Of a stretch of 11,397 nucleotides of DNA, positions 7,366 through 11,397 are shown piece by piece. The DNA lies in contig DLND01000066.1 in the NCBI GenBank assembly GCA_002476905.1, positions 1 through 11,397 on the forward strand, given 5' to 3'. A program made the translations under genes and the position numbers. The notes under the pieces are model-generated. The model made no database searches. It was not told the DNA's origin and saw only the letters and a list, made by a program, of their open reading frames with translations. This DNA is from Flavobacteriales bacterium UBA7519. GTDB lineage: Bacteria; Bacteroidota; Bacteroidia; Flavobacteriales; Weeksellaceae. Numbering within the stretch: position 1 is the first letter of the stretch; each line of letters opens with the position of its first letter.

Positions 7366-8202
7366 TCATACAATTTCATTTCTGAAATTATCTCTACCAA
7401 AAACATCGTCCATCAAGATTTTTAAATAATGAATTTCGTTCCAATCGGCTTGAACATATATTCCTCCGTCAATTGATAATAAGTCTTTTGCTACTTCAAG
7501 ACGATTTTTCATAAAAGTTAACCAAGTTGAATGGTTAAAACTATCATTGTATCGAAACGAATCTTTATCTGTATTATAAGGCGGGTCAATATAAATCAGC
7601 TTTACTTTTCCGGCAAATTCTTTCTTTAGAGAATGCAAAGCGAGAAGATTGTTTCCTTTGATAATCAGATTATCGGTAATTGTCCCGTTTTCGTTGCGCT
7701 TGAACTGGCTGAAATCTTTTTCGCCATCCTTATCAAAGACTTTGGCGTTGGTCAAAACTTTTGGGTCAAGCAATTCTGTAATTTCGTCTTGCGCCAAAGT
7801 TTCATTAAAGAAAATTTCTTCTCTTTTATCTTCTTCACGGCTTTGTCCGCCTTCTAAAACACAATCTTTAAACGGCCAAACCAAAGCAACTTCATTGCGT
7901 TGCTTCAGATATTTGCCGTCAATAGACAAACCCACTTTATTTTTAAATTGGGTATAGCTGTCGTTAAGATAATTTTTCTGTTCAAGAAATTGAATGAAAA
8001 GATTTTGATTGAAAATTAAAGTGCTTTTAATTTCAATGAAAAATTTTTGTTTCAAATCGGAATTGTCTAATAACAATCCAATCAATTCTTCATCGAAATT
8101 TTGAGCTTTATTGAGAACCACCCATTTTTTGAGTTCGCCGTTATCGGAAACATAATTGGGTTCTTTTTTGAGTTGGGATTCGAGGATTTGGTAAAGTTTC
8201 AT
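7366..8202 (-). CDS. N-terminal fragment of Mod (catalytic half, 278 aa)
   Basis: This is the part of mod that should be translated before the TGA. It contains the N-terminal helical region, a stretch ending in VKLIYIDPPYNTDKDSF with the DPPY catalytic motif (206-209), and the following helix up to NFRNEIV at its end. Without motif I it cannot bind SAM on its own, so it should be inactive unless it pairs with a separately made C-terminal half. The start is placed at the ATG 8202. Confidence 0.6.
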   Translation of the reverse strand: MKLYQILESQLKKEPNYVSDNGELKKWVVLNKAQNFDEELIGLLLDNSDLKQKFFIEIKSTLIFNQNLFIQFLEQKNYLNDSYTQFKNKVGLSIDGKYLKQRNEVALVWPFKDCVLEGGQSREEDKREEIFFNETLAQDEITELLDPKVLTNAKVFDKDGEKDFSQFKRNENGTITDNLIIKGNNLLALHSLKKEFAGKVKLIYIDPPYNTDKDSFRYNDSFNHSTWLTFMKNRLEVAKDLLSIDGGIYVQADWNEIHYLKILMDDVFGRDNFRNEIV

Positions 8203-8204
8203 AG

Positions 8205-8296
8205 TATCGGTAAAAGAAACGTGGGCTAATTCCCAAATGCTTTCCTTCTGACGGTGGTCGAATACCGATAGCACAAAGCAAAAAGGAACGCCCACG
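8205..8296. repeat. Two interlocking inverted repeats just upstream of mod
   Basis: TATCGGTA (8205-8212) is inverted as TACCGATA (8263-8270), and CGTGGGC (8220-8226) is inverted as GCCCACG (8290-8296). The pairs overlap in order A-B-A'-B', so they cannot both form in one simple hairpin. The outer edge lies 2 bases upstream of the mod start codon, so the mod leader RNA could fold over its own start. The role is unknown; a regulatory fold or a remnant of a dispersed repeat are both possible. Confidence 0.5.
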
Positions 8297-8410
8297 CTTT
8301 ACCGCAGGCGTTTCCAACTTTACTTTCCCGTACTATTTTGAAATTTTCGACCTTTTCAGAAGAGGGAATTTTAAAGCGAAACGCTATATTTTAAATTTAA
8401 TTATTTTCTT

Positions 8411-8452
8411 TTTCTGTAAACTTAATTTTAGTTTCTGTAAAAATAATTTTTT
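8411..8452. repeat. Imperfect tandem repeat of a 21-base unit, two copies
   Basis: Two adjacent 21-base units (8411-8431 and 8432-8452) match at 17 of 21 positions. Both begin with the identical 10-mer TTTCTGTAAA. The spacing equals two turns of B-form DNA, which would place the 10-mers on the same helix face, as for paired protein-binding sites. A simple local duplication in AT-rich DNA is equally possible. Confidence 0.6.
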
Positions 8453-8480
8453 TTGATCAAAACAAACGAAACATTTTTTA

Positions 8481-8546
8481 AAAATTAGAAAATAGCATAA
8501 AAAGATAGCGCACCTACGGCGCGCTACTTTATGCGTAACTAATTTT
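8481..8546. repeat. Long interrupted inverted repeat
   Basis: Three nested paired blocks form one long imperfect hairpin: AAAATTAG (8481-8488) with 8539-8546, GCATAAA (8495-8501) with 8528-8534, and TAGCGC (8506-8511) with GCGCTA (8521-8526), around a 9-base loop. The blocks are separated by unequal bulges. It lies 3' of purL and could contribute to its termination, since the minus-strand arm ends in T residues. The structure also resembles a dispersed palindromic element. Confidence 0.65.
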
Positions 8547-8558
8547 CTACACAGATAG

Positions 8559-8573
8559 CAGTCCTATGGACTG
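8559..8573. repeat. Short perfect hairpin
   Basis: CAGTCC (8559-8564) and GGACTG (8568-8573) form a perfect 6-bp stem around the triplet TAT. It sits 12 bases from the long inverted repeat on one side and 14 bases from the 15-bp hairpin on the other, making a cluster of three palindromes. Confidence 0.6.
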
Positions 8574-8587
8574 TTTATTTGTTATTT

Positions 8588-8620
8588 AAACCTTCAAGGT
8601 TTCAAAAACCTTGAAGGTTT
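8588..8620. repeat. Perfect 15-bp inverted repeat downstream of purL
   Basis: AAACCTTCAAGGTTT (8588-8602) and its exact reverse complement (8606-8620) are separated by 3 bases. Each arm is itself nearly palindromic around the centre of CCTTNAAGG, so the unit has four-fold AACCTT symmetry. It lies 37 bases past the purL stop codon and could end purL transcripts, but no T-run follows on the minus strand, so I do not call it a canonical terminator. Confidence 0.7.
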
Positions 8621-8640
8621 GAAAGTTGTTTCATTTTAAT

Positions 8641-8657
8641 GCCAAAAGCCAGAAGCC
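8641..8657. repeat. Short heptamer repeat abutting the purL stop
   Basis: Two 7-base units (GCCAAAA, GCCAGAA) and a partial third (GCC) run up to the first base of the purL stop codon. Two and a half copies are too few to be sure that this is more than chance. Confidence 0.3.
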
Positions 8658-11397
8658 TATTTGAAATATTCAACCCCGTTTTTAAAGATATTATGATAAT
8701 TCGCAGTTGGAATGTTTTTCAGCAACCCTTCTGCGAAACGTTCCGGGTGTCCCATCCTACCGAAGATTTTTCCGCACGGACTTGTGATTCCTTCTATTCC
8801 GAACAATGAATTATTGGGGTTGAACGGCATTCCGTGCGCGATGTTTCCATCTAAATCCAGGTATTGAGTAGCAATCTGCCCGTTTTCATACAACTTCTGA
8901 ATTTCTGCTTCCGAAGCCATAAAACGACCTTCACCGTGAGAAATCGGGATTGTGAAAACCTGGTCTTTCATTCCTTTTAACCAAGGTGATTCATCATTTA
9001 CAACTTTCACGTTGACCATTTGGGAAATATGTCGTCTGATCGCATTATGAGCCAAAGTCGGAGAATTTTCATCTAAATCTTTGATTCTTCCGTAAGGCAA
9101 TAATCCAGATTTCACTAATGCCTGGAAACCGTTACAAATCCCGATAATCATTCCGTCTCTGTCTAACAATTCGTGAACTGCATTTCTCATTTTTTCGTTT
9201 TTCAAAACGTTGACAATGAATTTTGCAGAACCATCCGGCTCGTCACCAGCGGAGAAACCTCCTGAGAAAGCCAGAATCTGAGAAGTTTTGATTTCTTCTA
9301 CCCAGGCATCAATACTTTCATCCAATAATTGGTGATTGATGTTGATTAAAGGTAAACTGCTCACCAACGCACCTTCTTTAGCGAAAGCGTTCAACGTATC
9401 GTATTCACAGTTGGTTCCCGGGAAAACCGGTGCAAATACTTTTGGCTGAGCGATTCCGTGTTTTTTGATGATGATATTTCGTGGGTTGATTGAGTTCAAT
9501 GTCGAATCGATTTCAACCGTGATTTTCTCTTTTTCAATGGTTGGGAAAAGATTTTCAAAAGTGGAAGTATAAGAAGCCAAAAGTCGGATGATGGAAGTCT
9601 GAAGACCGTTGATTGTTAGATATTCAGAATCATTGATTATACCTATTTTTTGAAGCAAAGGATGATTGATTTCTTCTTCAGATTCGATAATTAAGCTGCC
9701 AATATTTTTAGCTAATAAAGAATTTGTCACATTGAGCGGAGTCGAAATGTCAGCACCTAATCTGTTTCCGAAACTCATTTTCGCTAAGGCAACTGCAACG
9801 CCGCCTTCTTTAACTGTTTTCACAGAAGCGATTTTTCCGGCTTTGATATTTTCGAAAATGAATTCAAAAACTGTTTTTAAAGCATCATAATTCGGAAGTC
9901 CATTTTCTTGAGCGATATGATTAAAGAAATACACTTTATTTCCTGCCTGTTTAAATTCCGGAGAGATAATGTTTTTCTTTTCTCCGTTGGCACAAGCAAA
10001 AGAAATCAATGTTGGCGGAACATTCAAATCTTGGTACGTTCCACTCATTGAATCTTTTCCTCCGATGGCAGCCAAACCGAAATTCATTTGAGCATCATAA
10101 GCTCCCAAAAGTGAAGCCAAAGGTTTTCCCCATTTTTCAGGATTCTGACCCAATTTCTCAAAATACTCCTGGAAACTGAATCTGATATTTTTATAATCGC
10201 CACCCATCGCAACGATTTTCGCCACACTTTCAACGACAGCGTAAGAAGCTCCCAACAAAGAGTTTTGTTTAGAAATCTCAGCATCAAATCCCCAACTTGC
10301 CAAAGAAACTGTTTCAACATCTTTTGCTCCGAGAACCGGCAATGTCTGAACGCTTCCTTCCATCAAAGTCTGCTGATATTTTCCGCCTAAAGGCATCGCA
10401 ACTGTAGTTCCGCCCACAGAAGAATCGAACATTTCCAACAAACCTTTTTGAGAAGCAACATTTTTATCGCTTAAAATCTTTAAGAAATTCTCTTCATTGA
10501 ATGATGGCGTTTCTTCTTTTACTTCATTCAGGTGGGTAATTTTAACTTCCTGGCTTTTCGAACAACCGTTCGTATCTAAAAACGCTCTTGAAAGATCAAC
10601 AATTTTATCGCCTTTCCAGAACATCTGCATTCTTCCGGAATCTGTCACTTTTGCCACTTCAACAGCCACAATGTTTTCAGCTTCACAGAATTTGATAAAC
10701 TGTTCTTTATCTTTAGGTTCAACCACAACCGCCATTCTTTCCTGAGATTCAGAAATAGCCAATTCGGTTCCGTTCAAACCTTCATATTTTAAAGGTAAAA
10801 CATCCAAATTAACTTCCAAAGAATCAGCAATTTCTCCGATCGCCACAGAAACACCTCCAGCTCCGAAGTCATTAGATTTTTTAATCAATCTCGTTACTTC
10901 AGGATTTCTGAATAATCTCTGGATTTTACGTTCTTCAACCGCATTTCCTTTCTGAACTTCAGAACTCATCGTGTGAATCGAAGTTTCGTCCTGTTCTTTC
11001 GAACTTCCACTTGCTCCACCAACTCCGTCACGTCCCGTTGCACCACCTAAAATGATGATAGAATCACCAGCTTCAGGTTTCTCACGTCTTACCCAATCTA
11101 CAGGACAAGCTCCGGCAACGAAACCAACCTCCATTCTTTTTGCTTTGTATCCTTCGTCATAGATTTCAGAAACCATCGTGGTCGCCAAACCAATTTGGTT
11201 ACCGTAAGAAGAATAACCATTTGCCGCCTGTTTTGTGATGGTTTTTTGAGGTAATTTTCCCGGTAACGTTTTATCGACCGGTTCCAAAACATCTGCTGCA
11301 CCCGTCAATCTCATTGCCTGGAAAACAAAAGAACGCCCGGATAAAGGGTCTCTAATGGCTCCGCCTAAACACGTTGAAGCACCGCCAAAAGGTTCGA
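8657..11397 (-). CDS. purL: Phosphoribosylformylglycinamidine synthase PurL, 5' end outside window
   Basis: PurL converts FGAR, glutamine and ATP to FGAM in step four of de novo purine synthesis, in the cytoplasm. About 913 codons are visible; the frame is open to the window edge (EPFGGASTCLGGAIRDPLSGRSF) and roughly 300 N-terminal residues of a 1,200-1,300 aa single-chain enzyme are missing. Counting from the methionine at 11314, the synthetase half shows GGATGRDGVGGASGSS (90-105) and the acid-rich SNDFGAGGVSVAIGE (147-161). The second AIRS-like repeat shows AIGGKDSMSGTYQDL (416-430). The C-terminal glutamine amidotransferase domain starts near VFAPVFPGTNCEYD (626-639), with nucleophile Cys727 in GICNGFQ (725-731; codon 9134-9136) and the His856/Glu858 pair in GHPERF. 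All catalytic residues of the amidotransferase triad are present and the frame is unbroken. It ends in TAG. No other purine gene is in view. Confidence 0.95.
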   Translation of the reverse strand, partial: EPFGGASTCLGGAIRDPLSGRSFVFQAMRLTGAADVLEPVDKTLPGKLPQKTITKQAANGYSSYGNQIGLATTMVSEIYDEGYKAKRMEVGFVAGACPVDWVRREKPEAGDSIIILGGATGRDGVGGASGSSKEQDETSIHTMSSEVQKGNAVEERKIQRLFRNPEVTRLIKKSNDFGAGGVSVAIGEIADSLEVNLDVLPLKYEGLNGTELAISESQERMAVVVEPKDKEQFIKFCEAENIVAVEVAKVTDSGRMQMFWKGDKIVDLSRAFLDTNGCSKSQEVKITHLNEVKEETPSFNEENFLKILSDKNVASQKGLLEMFDSSVGGTTVAMPLGGKYQQTLMEGSVQTLPVLGAKDVETVSLASWGFDAEISKQNSLLGASYAVVESVAKIVAMGGDYKNIRFSFQEYFEKLGQNPEKWGKPLASLLGAYDAQMNFGLAAIGGKDSMSGTYQDLNVPPTLISFACANGEKKNIISPEFKQAGNKVYFFNHIAQENGLPNYDALKTVFEFIFENIKAGKIASVKTVKEGGVAVALAKMSFGNRLGADISTPLNVTNSLLAKNIGSLIIESEEEINHPLLQKIGIINDSEYLTINGLQTSIIRLLASYTSTFENLFPTIEKEKITVEIDSTLNSINPRNIIIKKHGIAQPKVFAPVFPGTNCEYDTLNAFAKEGALVSSLPLININHQLLDESIDAWVEEIKTSQILAFSGGFSAGDEPDGSAKFIVNVLKNEKMRNAVHELLDRDGMIIGICNGFQALVKSGLLPYGRIKDLDENSPTLAHNAIRRHISQMVNVKVVNDESPWLKGMKDQVFTIPISHGEGRFMASEAEIQKLYENGQIATQYLDLDGNIAHGMPFNPNNSLFGIEGITSPCGKIFGRMGHPERFAEGLLKNIPTANYHNIFKNGVEYFK

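Larger units (their letters stand above)
6508..8202 (-). pseudogene. mod: Type III DNA methyltransferase Mod, interrupted by an in-frame TGA
   Basis: Mod recognises the target site and methylates adenine with S-adenosylmethionine; in type III systems it also directs Res to DNA. The full frame spans 565 codons including the final stop. It has a family-typical N-terminus (MKLYQILESQLKKEP), the catalytic motif DPPY at 206-209 (7576-7587), a central target-recognition region, and the SAM-binding motif DFFIGTGTT at 401-409. Motif IV before motif I is the beta-class order. Codon 279 (7366-7368) is TGA, right after NFRNEIV, where family members usually have Trp (TGG). The frame then continues without any shift (FYENKFKF..., EAILFYSKK...), so one base change explains the break. 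The ATG at 8202 is preferred because homology begins there; the frame is open back to a GTG at 8295, but those residues are not Mod-like. The interruption could be natural, strain-specific or a sequencing error. Confidence 0.88.
8203..8656. other. Gene-free, palindrome-rich spacer between purL and mod
   Basis: These 454 bases hold no convincing gene in either direction. The AT-rich centre (about 8341-8480) is flanked by more GC-containing inverted repeats near mod and a cluster of three hairpins near purL. A short AGCG-AAA-CGCT palindrome lies near 8375-8385. I find no clear TTG/TAnnTTTG promoter for mod and no canonical terminator for purL. Much of the region may be repeat-derived. Confidence 0.6.

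Noticed and set aside
7366..7368. TGA recoded as tryptophan or selenocysteine
   Set aside because: The barstar-like gene in the same window ends in TGA, so TGA acts as a stop here. Mod is not a selenoprotein family and the position fits a TGG to TGA mutation.
8203..8295. N-terminal extension of Mod from a GTG at 8295
   Set aside because: The 31 extra residues do not resemble the Mod N-terminus, they overlap inverted repeats, and the family-like start MKLYQILESQ begins at the ATG 8202.
8588..8620. Canonical terminator for purL
   Set aside because: The stem is strong but no T-run follows on the minus strand; kept as an inverted repeat with possible terminator function.
8481..8620. CRISPR array
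   Set aside because: The palindromes differ from each other and are not regularly spaced repeats with unique spacers; no cas gene is present.
10084..10320. Second minus-strand frame inside purL (also 11098-11301)
   Set aside because: These overlap purL out of frame and have no domain of their own.

Overview
The window looks like chromosomal DNA from a flavobacterium, probably Chryseobacterium or a close relative in the Weeksellaceae. The DNA is AT-rich, starts are preceded by A-rich leaders instead of Shine-Dalgarno sequences, and several putative promoters fit the Bacteroidota pattern (TTG, 17-23 bases, TAnnTTTG). The flanking genes, an AsmA-like envelope protein and a long single-chain PurL, suit that group. 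Genus assignment is inference. All genes lie on the minus strand, so transcription runs from high to low coordinates.

Layout in transcription order. 11397-8657: purL (purine synthesis), 5' end outside the window. 8656-8203: about 450 bases with no gene, packed with inverted repeats and one imperfect 21-base tandem repeat. 8202-3478: a type III restriction-modification locus of mod (methyltransferase), a small GxxExxY PD-(D/E)xK nuclease-fold protein, and res (helicase-endonuclease). 3424-3068: a barstar-like inhibitor with its own promoter element and terminator. 2961-64: an AsmA-like membrane-anchored protein with its own promoter and terminator.

The main observation is that mod carries one in-frame TGA (7366-7368) where homologues are expected to have a tryptophan codon. 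The reading frame continues past it with no shift and encodes the rest of a normal Mod protein. The DPPY catalytic motif is therefore cut off from the SAM-binding motif, while res and the GxxExxY gene look intact. In type III systems Res depends on Mod to recognise DNA, so losing Mod should disarm the system without killing the host. This reads as a recently inactivated, or possibly split, type III system.

The R-M genes and the barstar gene sit as a block between two housekeeping-type genes and appear AT-richer by eye, which suits acquisition by transfer. I do not see a clearly new system. The unusual points are the mod-GxxExxY-res arrangement, the single nonsense codon, the orphan barstar gene and the palindrome-rich spacer.
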